From assembly GCA_948567375.1 (NCBI GenBank), contig OX419759.1, forward strand, positions 56,087,493 through 56,151,492: a stretch of 64,000 bases of DNA. Reading direction: 5' to 3'. Made by a program: the position numbers and the translations under genes. This DNA comes from Lunularia cruciata. Its lineage: Eukaryota; Streptophyta; Marchantiopsida; Lunulariales; Lunulariaceae. Below the pieces are notes generated by a model that was not told the DNA's origin, searched no databases, and was given only the letters and a program-made list of their open reading frames with translations. Below, piece by piece: positions 1 to 10,430 of this stretch (position 1 is its first letter; each line of letters begins with the position of its first letter).

Positions 1-289
1 GTGCACAATTGCACACATGATCCTTCCAAACAACACAATCACATCCTTCTAACACAAGGACTCCATATGGCAAAACCTCATGCACTCTCAAGATAGTACG
101 GCTTGTCAAAACGTCAAGTGTCATCGGTGTTGTCTGTTGTAGATATACATAGTCACCTGGATGAAATCGGCAGATCAAGGGTCTATAACCTCCTCTCAAA
201 TCGTAGCATAACATTAAGTATCTCTATGTTGAGCAATCGCCAAGCTCTCAAAGGCCATCGGCATCACTCCCCAAAAGATCTATGTCCGT

Positions 290-1311
290 TGGGAACATGC
301 GCTCATCCATACATTGGGGTCATCCAAGTCCAAAAATTTAGTAGGATCTTGACAAATGGCTGTAGGTAAATCTAGATCTTGTCCATAGAGTAGAAAGTAC
401 GGAGAGAAGGATGCTAAGGAGGCTTGCTAGCTGAACCAATAGCCCATGGCCAACCAAGGTAACTGGAGATCCCAATCTCCAAAGTGGCCTCTCTACAAAC
501 CATACTTTTGCAATCCTCTCTTCACCGTCTGAACCACTCTTTCTGCTAGCCATCTGCCTCAAGGTGATCTCATGATGTAATATGAAGCCTTGTCACACAA
601 GACCTAAAACTCCCCTAATAACTATGTACCCTGATCAGTCAAAACCTTAGTTTGTGCACCAAAATGACTAAGAACTTGATCCAAGAATGAGTAAGATGTC
701 CCTTCACTAGGCTTGTCAGGAAGTACCACCAACTCAATCCACTTGGAGAAGTGCCCTACCATCACCAAAACATACCTATGATGTCTAATAGTCAATAGTA
801 AAGGTCTAGCAAAGTCCAAACTCCAACGATAACCCAATCCCATGATATGTAATGGGTGTAACTATGGCGTAGGATCATTGAATGATGCTCTAACTCAATC
901 ACAAACTACACATTTGGCAACAAACTACTATACCTTGGTTTGAATACCGCACCACCAATAATGACTCTGGAGCAAGCTATACGTATGCTTTACTCCAAAA
1001 TGTCTTAGCTCCTCATGAGCATGACAGACCAATTGTGGTCTCTGAGATGGAAGCGGTACTACTTGCACTCTACCATCCTCCCATACACGCAAAAGGTGTC
1101 TACCTTCCAATCTGAACCATCTAGCCCGCTGAAATACACGGTCTCCCTCCTTGACCCCAACTATGCCATTCACAACACAAATGCAAAGATAGTCCATCAC
1201 TAAGACATTATCATGAATGTCTCGCTGAACTGTACCAATATCTTCACTCTTTGGATCTGTGACCTCAATAACTCCTCCTATATGCGCTAAGAGAGATACC
1301 ACCAAAGCCTC
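290..1311 (-). pseudogene. G1 integrase remnant
   Basis: The minus strand shows the integrase zinc-binding region: His residues in HAHEELRHFG (ORF at 928-1,305), then a Cys pair in KCVVC around 905-920 after two stops. The catalytic core follows at 843-622, with the first Asp in WSLDFA and the second in VLTDQGT. Further on, at 562-340, a shifted frame resumes with an AERVVQTVKRGLQKYGL segment, where the catalytic Glu is expected. It would have inserted the element cDNA into the chromosome. At least three in-frame stops and one frameshift make it non-functional. Confidence 0.8.
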
Positions 1312-1494
1312 TTAAAATATACATAGAAAGGCCGATGCATGCCAACCTGACACCATCTCCTCATTTGTCTCACCATGCCAACGTGCTCCGATCTGATCCT
1401 GTTGGCTGGGACATGGGTTTCTACTCAACCCATTTGCATCAGGGTTCACCACTCTAGGTCTATGAACAACCGTGAAATCATACTCTTGTAAAAT
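1312..1494 (-). pseudogene. G1 RNase H, C-terminal piece
   Basis: The minus strand reads LQEYDFTVVHRPR followed by VVNPDANGLSRNP. This is the typical end of a Ty3/gypsy RNase H domain (hydrophobic YDF, HRPG-like, then N-x-D-x-LSR). The upstream half of the domain lies on the other side of the inserted X element, beyond base 3,380. The two halves join in frame once one copy of the 5-bp target duplication is removed, so the insertion split an RNase H that was readable here at the time. Confidence 0.8.
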
Positions 1495-3380
1495 TGTGAC
1501 AACCTGGCAAATATCACTTCTGCGGTAATCAGGTAAGTAAAGTTTGTTCCCGTAGAGATACGAGTCAGAAATGTCCAAATACAAAGCAAAGTAAAAATCT
1601 AGTACTTCTTGGTTTGCGTCTTTAATCTCTCAGGTAGAAACCACACTCAGAAGAGAGTAACAAGCACTGACTCGCAATCTTGTCACAAATTCACACTCCT
1701 TAATCACAACTCCATCAAATCTTTCCAAACAATCTTGATTGTGATGATTTAGGCTCTCCCAAAAATGGCACTTCACTGCAAAACGACTTCGCCTTAGAAT
1801 TGTGTTACACTCTTCCACTGAAGGCACAACTTCCTCGATCAAAATTGCTTCACATCAACCTCGCATTGCACTCATAAATGTAGAATACTACCAACACTAC
1901 AATTCCTCTCAGATCTATCAAGGCATTGCTTCGATTGCACTTCACTCAGGATCAAACACACAAAATGAAGATCAAGGTTGTGGAATCCAACATCCAACAA
2001 ACACACTGACTTACACTTCAAATTTCTCCAAACACTCACAAACACAATTGCAAAGTTGATACTCGGAATCAAGCTCAAGCGACGAGCACTACTTCACAGC
2101 ACTTTGCTTTATCTATTCTTGAAAATAATGAGCACTGAACAACATCTGACTGTGAATGCCACTCTTAAATAGTGAATCAATCGACAGTTCCAACAACTAT
2201 ACCGTTCTACAACAACTCTTCTAACCTACAGATCCAAAATGACAATGCACCTCTCCATATTTGCCCCTTTAAATCTGAAATTTGTTTCTAATCCGATCCA
2301 ATGTCTACTTCTTCGGCTTTCAAACCCGAACCTGAAGTAATTTTACTTCTTATCATTTTTTCCTTGGGTTTCACAACTCCTAATTCCTCCTCTAATTCTA
2401 ACATTTCTCCTTCCTGATATGAAATTCCTATCATAGTTAAGCCTTCTAAATCTCTATCTCTTGACCCACTCTTCTCTAAAGTGTCAAATGTCAAATCCAA
2501 AGACACCTGCACTCCTATCTCTCTTATCTCGGGTTTAACTACTATCAATTCCTTTACTATTTGTATTGTATCATCATTAAGATGTAATTAAAACCATGGG
2601 TACACTATCTACACCTTCAATTTGTAACTCACTTTCCCCTAATTACTCATGTTACTAACCCGAAGACATTTATTGTCTAATCCTACACTTTGGGTTTATT
2701 CACTACTATTATTTCTCTTTCAATTTCTATCATATCTTCAATTAGAACTGAAATTGAAGTCATGGGTATCCTAACTATCTTCTTTCACTACTCTAACTTC
2801 CTCTGATCCCTTTGGCAAAACTCCCGAAGTCACCTCACTGCACTCTGAGGTCCGACTTCCTTGGATTTAGTCATCTTCATCTTGAGGCGAAGTCTTTAGA
2901 CCCAAAGTCATGTAAACCCGAAGTCCAAAGTACGAAGTCCGAAGTCACATTGACCCAAAGTACATCTACTCCAGAAACTTCAAATGCTTGTAACTTCTTC
3001 TAAAAATCTCCAAACTTTGCAATTTTGGTGGCAATGGAAAGCCCTGAACAAGACGCTTCCAACAAAATATAGCACACTTGATTTGGATTTTTGGTCACTG
3101 AGATATGGCCCTTGCAAGAATCTTGACCTGTAACTTCTATTTCTCCTTCGGGTTTGCCCTCCTTAATGTCTGATCCGAGTTTTTTCCTCCTCTGACACGA
3201 AGTAAGCTTCTTCGGGTCTGATCCAAACCAAGCCTTTCTTCCTCTTACACGAAATTGACTTCCTCGGGTTCGATCAAAACACAAGTTTGCACTCATTTCT
3301 TCTCCATTTGGTTTCAATTTGGTTTCAGCAAGGCACTTCTTCTTCTAAACTCATCCAAAATGAAAAATGTGGGTACCACA
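1495..3380 (-). mobile_element. X element copy 1 (short form) with 5-bp target duplication
   Basis: The element begins TGTGACAACC at 1,495 and ends ACCACA at 3,380. It is flanked on both sides by AAAAT (1,490-1,494 and 3,381-3,385), a perfect 5-bp target duplication inside the G1 RNase H coding sequence. About 800 bp from its left end are clearly related to 19,282-20,060 and, in opposite orientation, to 16,440-17,251. The right end shares roughly 45 bp, including TGTGGGYACCACA, with the copy at 23,052. At 1,886 bp it lacks most of the coding part found in copy 3. No direct LTR pair was found inside it. It could be a solo LTR of an unusual element, or a non-autonomous element with very short TGTG inverted ends. 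Confidence 0.75.
2288..2548 (-). pseudogene. X element copy 1, C-terminal remnant of the coiled-coil protein
   Basis: An 86-residue open stretch on the minus strand resembles the end of the protein at 20,061-20,492: both contain IGVQ, then LETLEKSGSRD or DTLEKSGSRD, then a Glu-rich segment ending KITSG-GLKAE or KITSGLGWKAE and VDIGS. Only the C-terminal part survives; bases 2,549-3,380 have no readable continuation of the long coiled coil. The function of the protein is unknown. The match to copy 3 is seen directly in the sequence and identifies this as a shortened family member. Confidence 0.6.
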
Positions 3381-3745
3381 AAAATCAAAGCCCATTGTGC
3401 AAGCTTCCTTGAAAGCTTGTCGGACTCCATCAACCACTTCTGTGGCTGATGTTCAATGACAAGAGTGAAGGGGTTACCTAATAGGTAATATCTGAAATCT
3501 GCTATTGCTTAAACTACTGCCAAGCACTCTCCCTCATATGATCTATACTTTGCCTCCACTAAATTGTTGGAGCAACTAGCATAGGGTACCACAAACTCCT
3601 TCTCCTCATCATCATGTTGGGTGAGCACCGCTCCAAGCCCCAACATACTCCAATCAGTATGAACTTGAAATGGTCATCCTCTGATCAATCTCCTCAAAAT
3701 AGGAGTAGATGTCAACCTCTCCTTGAGCTCTACAAAAGCTCTCTC
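3381..3745 (-). pseudogene. G1 RNase H, N-terminal and middle piece
   Basis: On the minus strand, frames in this stretch give YEGECLAVV and then FRYYLLGNPFTLVIEHQP and KLAQWAL, the middle of a Ty3/gypsy RNase H (the E-x-E/C-LAVV and T-D/E-H motifs). In-frame stops interrupt it. The reading continues at base 1,494 on the other side of the X element insertion. Confidence 0.75.
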
Positions 3746-4858
3746 CTACTCATCTCCCCAACACCACTCATGTGTAAGCTTGGTTAGCTTTGTCAAGGCC
3801 TTGGCAATAAGCTTGGTCAGCTTCGTCAAGGCCTTGGCAATAAGCTTGGTTAGCTTTATCAAGGCCTTGGCAATGGCACTAAATCCTCTAACATAACGGT
3901 AATAGAAGTTTGCCAACCCAAGGAATGCTTGAACTCTGCTCACATCCGTAGGCCAAGGAGTACATGCAATAGCCTCTACCTTGGACTGTTGAACACCAAG
4001 TCCTCCGGGGTAGATAGTGTGACTCAAATACTCAACCTGCTCGTGGAAGAACCTACACTTCCCAGATGAGACCGACACATGTAATTTGAGTCCATGAAAT
4101 CTCAACCTCTCAAACACCTCCAACAACTATCTCTCATGCTCCTCCACAATAGTGCTATAGACCAAAATGTCATCAATATAGCATCAAGTAAAATCCAATC
4201 CAGCTAGGATCCTATCCATGACCCTCTGGAACTCAGCAAGAGCGTTCTTTAATCCAAACGGTAAGAATCTCCATTGATATAACACATCCTTATCATGAGG
4301 ATCAATAATGAAAAATGTTGTCTTGGACTTATCCTCCTCCCTGATCAGCAACTGATGATATCTTGCTTGAAGATCCAAAGTACTAAAGACCTTTGCATGC
4401 CCAATTGCATCAAAAATCTCCTCCGGTGTAAGCATGGCATACCGATCAGCCTTGGTCTATCAGTTGATAGGACGATAGTATCCACACATTTTCCTATTTG
4501 TGTAGCTGCCATGCATATCTTTCTTGGCTGGCATCACTGTTGCTGATGCATACTCTCCAAGTGAAATCTCCACCAAACCAGCCTCAAAAAAGTCACAACT
4601 CCGGCTCTGAATCAGTGTCCTCTCCATCTCACTATATCAATAAGGATGTCAGAAAACTGGTGTATCACTAGTCAGCTCAATCTGTATATCAGGTCCTTTC
4701 AGAGCACCCAAATCCTTCATACTGAACGCAAAACAACTCATGTAACTCCTCAAGAACCTCCAAACCCTACGTCTTTCCTCTCCAACAAGCTTGGGTCCAA
4801 GATCTGGCTCCCAAGTATCCTCTATAATTGTCGTAGGAGTGGAAGACATGCTAACTAG
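3746..4858 (-). pseudogene. G1 reverse transcriptase remnant
   Basis: Minus-strand blocks match a Ty3/gypsy reverse transcriptase in order. First comes a pre-RT linker (4,849-4,649, FLRSYMSCFAFSMKDLGALK), then the segment around KKDMHG and YYRPIN. The fingers and palm are at 4,435-4,184 (FSTLDLQARYHQLLIREED, then WRFLPFGLKNALAEFQRVMD). The connection is at 4,126-3,746 (VEAIACTPWP and VQAFLGLANFYYRYVRGFS). The palm YxDD segment falls between the two frames near 4,140-4,183, where stops and a frameshift occur. A 33-bp triplication lies within the C-terminal part. The gene is dead. Confidence 0.85.
3776..3874. repeat. Three tandem copies of a 33-bp unit inside the G1 RT
   Basis: Units at 3,776-3,808, 3,809-3,841 and 3,842-3,874 each begin AAGCTTGGT and end CCTTGGCAAT, with one to three substitutions between them. 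The unit length is a multiple of three, so the frame is kept and the RT-side protein shows the peptide AKALTKLTKLI repeated. This is a local expansion in the decayed copy; related elements do not have it as far as I can judge. Confidence 0.9.
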
Positions 4859-5211
4859 CTGCTACACTAGGTCCTTGGGAGCAATAGTGTCATGCTCCCG
4901 CCCACTAGAGGTCCCAAAATTTGTGTGAAAAACTCTCTCCACTTTGGCTGCAAGCTCCACACGTCCTCTAGCTGCATCCCAAGTGGACCAAGGGTGTAAT
5001 CCAAGTAGCCCACACTCACCTGGATGGACTCCAAGTAGACCACTCTCCCTAGTAGCTACTCGATGTGTCCCAAGAATACCATGTCCACTGGGTCCATCGC
5101 CCTCAGCATGTGCCTGAATCGTCTTGATAGGCACAAGGCTCACAAGTGTCAGAGTGGTGATGCCTATCAAGCGCATCCTACGCTGCTTTGCCAAGCCAAG
5201 GTTCACAATCC

Positions 5212-6245
5212 AGGTCAAACAGTTTAGGTCCATAGCCTGACACCTAACACCTGCTCTCTCTCATCAGCATTGGGCTCCACCAACTGCTGTAACTATGAGT
5301 CCCAAACAAGTCTCGGTCCTCCCTCGTGAAAAGCATGAGCTTGGGAAACTCATGAGTGTGGAAAATATGGCTCTAGGCTGTCCAACTAGGTTCACCATTG
5401 CCATAGGTGACCTATCAGCCACAACCATTGTCTAAGACTAACGCCCAACATCCAAGATATCATCAACAAGGATGTGGTCAAGTCGCTGAATCCCATCATA
5501 AGCACGTTGTAAGACCTCTTTGGGTAAGAGGTTCTTCCACCAAAGACAAAGACAATGAGCCCGTGATCCCACTCTAGCTGCATCTAACAATATAGTAGGT
5601 CCCATCCTAGAATGGACCTGATTTGTACTCACCACCACTCTGGTGCAAGAATCACCCATCAAAGGAATGTTCTCCAAAAGGTAAAGGTAAGTTTAGGTAA
5701 AAGTTTAGGTAAAAGGTAAGTTGGAGAAATGGATTGATGAACCTCGAGATGTCGTAGTATCCATAACATCTCCCAAAACACACCGGAATGAGGATCCTGA
5801 AGACCCAAACCTCTACCAACACATGTATGTCCCTGACATGGCCATCCAGAAATCACCAAGTGAATAGGCCCATGTCTCTCTAGATCATGCGCTCCCAATA
5901 AGGAAATGTCTGCAAGTAGGGCCTTTTGGTAACCTTTGACTGTTGACATCAATTATAACTCCGGATATAGATAGGCCAAGTGTGACACATGATGTAGAGA
6001 GACTCGCCTAGCAGTCTCATCTCCTCTACATACAAGGACCTCTATACTCATATACCCACTTGTAATACCATAGCTAGTCCGGTGTTGATCTCACCAAACA
6101 ACTCCAATAGACATATCTTCTCTACTGGATACTGCCAAGCAATGAGTGTGGTATCTAGAGGTGTCAAAGCAATTGCCTCTAGAGGCTCATCCTCACACTT
6201 ATCTCTTGATGGTACGAAGGCTCCACTCCAAGCCTGCTGCACCAA
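5212..6245 (-). pseudogene. C5-cytosine DNA methyltransferase-like domain within G1
   Basis: Five conserved motifs of C5 cytosine methyltransferases appear in order on the minus strand. Motif I (SAM binding) is LLELFGEINTGLAMVLQ near 6,125-6,075. Motif IV, with the catalytic Pro-Cys-Gln, is ISGWPCQGHTCVGRGLGLQD near 5,855-5,800 and is followed by SGVFWEMLWILRHL. Motif VI is ENIPLMGD at 5,674-5,651. A motif VIII-like GSRAHCLCLWWKN lies at 5,569-5,531. An ending resembling motifs IX and X shows EPNADEREQ near 5,275 and CQAMDLNCLTWIV near 5,250-5,212. The whole spans about 300 codons, a usual size for a bare catalytic domain. At least three frameshifts and several stops break it, including a microduplication near 5,690-5,715. 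It sits between protease and RT of the same strand and order, with linkers at 4,862-5,211 and 6,246-6,540. The motifs are seen directly; the biological role (methylating element or host DNA) is inference. Confidence 0.75.
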
Positions 6246-6540
6246 CCAATCTGCATGCTGCTACAATGCCTCCTCTGAACTCCACAATGGCACATCCAAG
6301 GTGGATGGAACAATCCCACTTGTACCCCAAATCCAAGTGATCTCCTATGGTATTGGAGTATCCTCTGCATGGGCATTCCCCTCCAACAAGTCACTAGACC
6401 AAGTAACTGCACCACTAAAAGCCAAAATTGATGCTGCCATGGTCCCGGACCATAGTGAGCCTAGACTGCCACTATTGAAGCGTACAAGTAGGTGACATAC
6501 CTGTCCCTCACCAAACTGCCAACCCCATGTCATTGGGAAA

Positions 6541-9500
6541 ATAATCTACATGTAGTAGTGGTGCCATTTGGTGTGAGTTTTCCATGTTATTGAACTCAAG
6601 GGTTTATGTTATGGGAAAACCGGTAGTTGTTTGTGTTCTTGTAAGCTCATGGATTTTCTTTAAGGTAACATAAGCTTGGGATTTATTAGCATGTCACTTA
6701 AGCAATGGAGTTTGTTATTGGGAAGTTTGTTATTGGGGCCAAGAGTATTTTAATTAGGGGCAGTAGGAGAGGGTTTTAGGAATTGTGAAAAAGTGCACAA
6801 AACAGCCAAGATCAAAAGCAAAAACTAGGGGAAGGATCTTCTCAGAGGACAAGTAGTATCAAAAGGAGAGGAAGAGAAGAAATCGCATGGGAAAAATGAG
6901 AAAAAGTTTTGGGAGAAACAGAGGGCTGATAGTGGGGTTTTGTGGAGAGACAAAGAAGTTTTCAAAGCAACAATGTTTTCCAAGAGTGGATGGGTGGACA
7001 GAAAGAGTTTTGGGAGAAACAGAGGGCTGACAGTGGGGTTTTGGGAAGTGACGAAGAGGTTTTTGAAGCAACAATGTTTTCTAGGAGTTGATGGGTGGAC
7101 AGAAAGAGTTTAAGAGAAACAGAGGGCTGACAGTGGGGTTTCAGGAAGAGACAAAGTGGTTTTTGAAGCAACAATGTTTTCCAGTAGTTGATGGGTGGAT
7201 AGAAAGAGTTTTGGGAGAAACAGAGGGCTGATAGTGGGGTTTGGGAAGTGACAAAGTGGTTTTTGAAGCATCAATGTTTTCCAGGAGTTGATGGGTGGAC
7301 AAAAAGAGTTTTGGGAGAAACAAAGGGCTGACAGTGGGGTTTCGGGAAGTGACAAAGAGGTTTTCAAAGCAGCAAAGTTTTCTAGGAGTTGATGGGTGGA
7401 CAGAAGGATTTTTGAGAGAAACAGAGGGCTGATAGTGGGGTTTTGGGAAGTGACAAAGAGGTTTTCAAAGTAGCAATGTTTTCTAGGAGTTGATGGGTGG
7501 ACAACAAGAGTTTTGGGAGAAATAGAGGGCTGAGAGAAAGTTTTGGGAAGTCGCAAAGATGGAACTGATAGGCAGGAATACTCTTTGGGAAGTGGTAGAG
7601 AAGGAATTAACAGAGAGGTATCAAAGAAAGGAGCATTAGAGATAGGACATGAAATGTGAGAGGGTTTCAAAGATCAACAAAAGAAGAAAGGACTGGAAAA
7701 ATAAAATAGGGGTTTTTTTTGTGGATAAGACAACAATCAAAGGGAAGAAGAGTGCCAGGGAGGAATTAACAGAACACATGAGGATGTTGAAAAGTAATCA
7801 AGGGAGGACAGGACAGAAAACAAGAAAAGGTTGGAGAGGAATCAGAAGGAAAGCAAAGAGGGAGAAATAGGAAGGTGTAGTAGAGAGATATAGGAATCAA
7901 AGGGTTTTGTGTGACAAGAGAAAGAATTAAAAGAGAGTTTAGCAGCAATAGGGGAAAGAAGGAGAAAGGAATCAACAAGAACAAAAGTAGTAGTTTTGAG
8001 GAATCGAGAGAATGCATGAGAGAGAAGCATCAAAAGGAGGAAATCAGGAGAGAATAGAGGACAGGAAACAAAGGAGTGAAAACTAGAAAACAAGAGAAGG
8101 AGCAAAGAGAGGAATAATTTGGAGAGACAGACTAAACAGGTTTTTTTTTTGAAGGAATGGACAGGGGATTGGGAATCAGGCAAAAATGAGTGATAGAGAA
8201 GTATAGAGAGGGGTTCCTTTTGAATGACAAAGAAGAATTGGGAGAAATGTTTTGGGAGTGAGAGAGATGTATCAAATGGAATTGGAGTGACAGTGAAGGG
8301 GTGGCCATGAAGGGTCTTGGGAGAGGGAGTGAAGCAAGAGACAAGGAAGGGAAAATCATTGAGAGAGCCTTTGAACTATGTCAGGACAGTGAGTTGAAGG
8401 AAACATGATCAAAGGTGGAGAAGGACCGGAAAGAAACTCTCAAATGGTGAAGGCTGGCCATGACAGTGAATAAGGAAAGGGAAAGAGATGCTTTGAGAAA
8501 AGGATTTTGGTGACAGGACAGGGATGATTTGAAGAAGAAGGTTTTGATGGATAGAGAGACAGAATTATCAAAGGGTCTGTAGGGAATTCTTTGAAGGGAC
8601 TAAGCAGATCAGAGCAGTGTATAGGGCGTCGAGAAGGGGTTTGGCCTGAAGAGATAGTACATTCAAGGGAGGAGGATGTGGCTTGTGATAGGAAGAAAGG
8701 GTCAGGGAGAATTCTCGGCAAAAGAGTTGAGTATGATAGAGTGAGGTGATAAGAGAAACATCGAAGGATAGTGTTTGGCCTAAAGAGGAGTTTGGCCGGG
8801 AAAAGGAAGATAAGGGAGATATTCCTGAAGGAGAAGAGGCATGCTTGGACAGAGGGGAAGGAAACTGAAAGTGAGGACTGAAGAGTGTGTGCTTTAGAGA
8901 AGGATCTCAAGAGAAGTTATGCTTTTCTAGAGATCTGAAGGTTGTGAAGAACGAGTAGGAGATTTGGGATTGTCAGGATTTCAAGAGAAGAGCAAAGCTA
9001 GAAAGCAAGAATTGAAGGAGCAGAGAATTTTCCATGTGGATTGTTCGAGACAAGAATGTGAGAGCTTTCAAGAAGGGCAGGAAGTGACTTCTTTTCAAGA
9101 AAGGTTTGAGCAGTTTTTTTTAGGAGAATGACGTAACAAAGAGTTTTAGGAAATGCCAAAGAAGGAAGTGATAGAGAAGGAAGTGATTAGTTTTTAGGAC
9201 AAGAATAAGGGAGAAGTGGAATGAGAACCTGTCAACCAGAGAACAGACTTGGAGAAAATCTCAGACTGAGTCACGACAGAACGGAGTGCTAAGAATTGTA
9301 AGGGTTAGTATGTAGAACTTGCTTAGTTCTCCTCCTTTGTGTACATGCTTTGCTGTTGAAGATTTTAGTCGGTCATTGTATTGTTTGAAGCTGCTTGGGT
9401 TTCCCTCAAAAACTGCAAGGCTTGGGATTACGATAAATATATACTTCCTTGATGAATGTGAATCTTTAGTCCGTGAATAGTATAAATGAGAGGACTCTAG

Positions 9501-9700
9501 TTTGGGAGCTCTCAGTCTTAGTTGAGCCGCATTTCCAAGACCTATCACTAACCTGATCATGATTATCTAAACCTGGCCATAGGACTATGATTCATTAGAG
9601 GAATTACATCATAGCCCATTGAACACAACTTAACATGGACAGAACTTTAACATTGGCAATGAAGCTTGAAGAATATGATTGCGCCAATGAGGCCAATCCA
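6541..9700. other. Purine-rich insertion block between G1 protease and methyltransferase
   Basis: About 3.1 kb separates the methyltransferase linker from the protease region. From roughly 6,840 to 9,200 the plus strand is strongly enriched in A and G, which creates long Pro/Leu/Ser-rich open frames on the opposite strand that look like composition artefacts. The left part holds a 101-bp minisatellite. I see no polymerase, integrase or transposase motif. The boundaries are approximate and no target duplication was found. It is most likely an inserted non-coding or long-decayed element; it could also be element-specific spacer DNA. Confidence 0.45.
6911..7560. repeat. 101-bp minisatellite, about 6.5 units
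   Basis: The phrase GGGAGAAACAGAGGGCTGA or a close variant starts at 6,911, 7,012, 7,112, 7,213, 7,313, 7,414 and 7,515, a period of 100-101 bp. Between these, each unit carries GTGGGGTTT, a GACAAAG segment, GCAACAATGTTTTC and GATGGGTGGACA. Units differ by a few substitutions each. It lies in the purine-rich block and has no reading frame in common with the flanking retroelement. Confidence 0.9.
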
Positions 9701-9959
9701 AGAAGCCATTAACCATGAGCCTACATTTAGAAATTTTGGTAGCAGCTGCTCTAGCAAGAAGGACTGCCAGCCGGGCAAGTAGAGACAACGTCTGATTACA
9801 AAAGGCTTTGAACAGTTGACAAGCCTAGCAGTCTGCGCACAAGCAACTATGTGTCTAGCGCACTCTTGAGACCAACCAATCCTTGTGACACCGGTCTATA
9901 GGAGGTTGTCTCCTCCCAATAGTCAATGCTAAAACCCATGGGGTATAACACTACTCCCC

Positions 9960-10430
9960 CAACTAGCACATCATATGACTCAACTATTGTCGCAATAGCT
10001 TGAGCTCTTACCACCGAGCTATCAATCAGATGACCAGGCTGAACCTGGATAATAAGCTCCCTACGTGTGATGTACTAGGTTGAACCACCACCTAGAGATG
10101 TCTGGATTTGAAATGGACACCTCTCCACATTGGTCTTCCGTAACTCCAGACCAACAATTGCAACATTCTCCAACATAAAGAGCTACGCACCAGAGTCTAA
10201 CAAGACTCTCTGTGGTGTATATACCTTCCCTGAAGGTCCCACCAAACAGAAAATCCCCCTTTGGTTATCCAATAGGACAACACTAGGTGTAAACCGCACT
10301 CTCTTAAAGGCTGGTCTAGCTGGCAACTCCTCCAGTCTAGCCGCTGCTGCCTGCCACAAACCACTGGTTGTTGAATGGATCCCATGCTCCTCACCAAGTC
10401 AGCTCCACTACCGACCACCTCTACTCTAGT
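9960..10430 (-). pseudogene. G1 protease region
   Basis: The minus strand around 10,207-10,185 reads RVLLDSGA, the aspartic protease active site (D-S-G), directly followed by a stop codon and then a readable continuation (LENVAIVGLELRKTN). Upstream on the same strand is a region rich in Arg and Gly that links to the zinc knuckle. Stops and frameshifts interrupt it. The stretch 9,701-9,959 next to it is unassigned. Confidence 0.65.

Noticed and set aside
6911-7560. CRISPR-like periodic repeats
   Set aside because: The units are contiguous 101-bp tandem repeats without unique spacers, in a plant nuclear context.
7110-8910. Several minus-strand Pro/Leu/Ser-rich frames of 80-186 codons
   Set aside because: They follow from the purine-rich plus strand, and the longest simply repeats with the 101-bp minisatellite.
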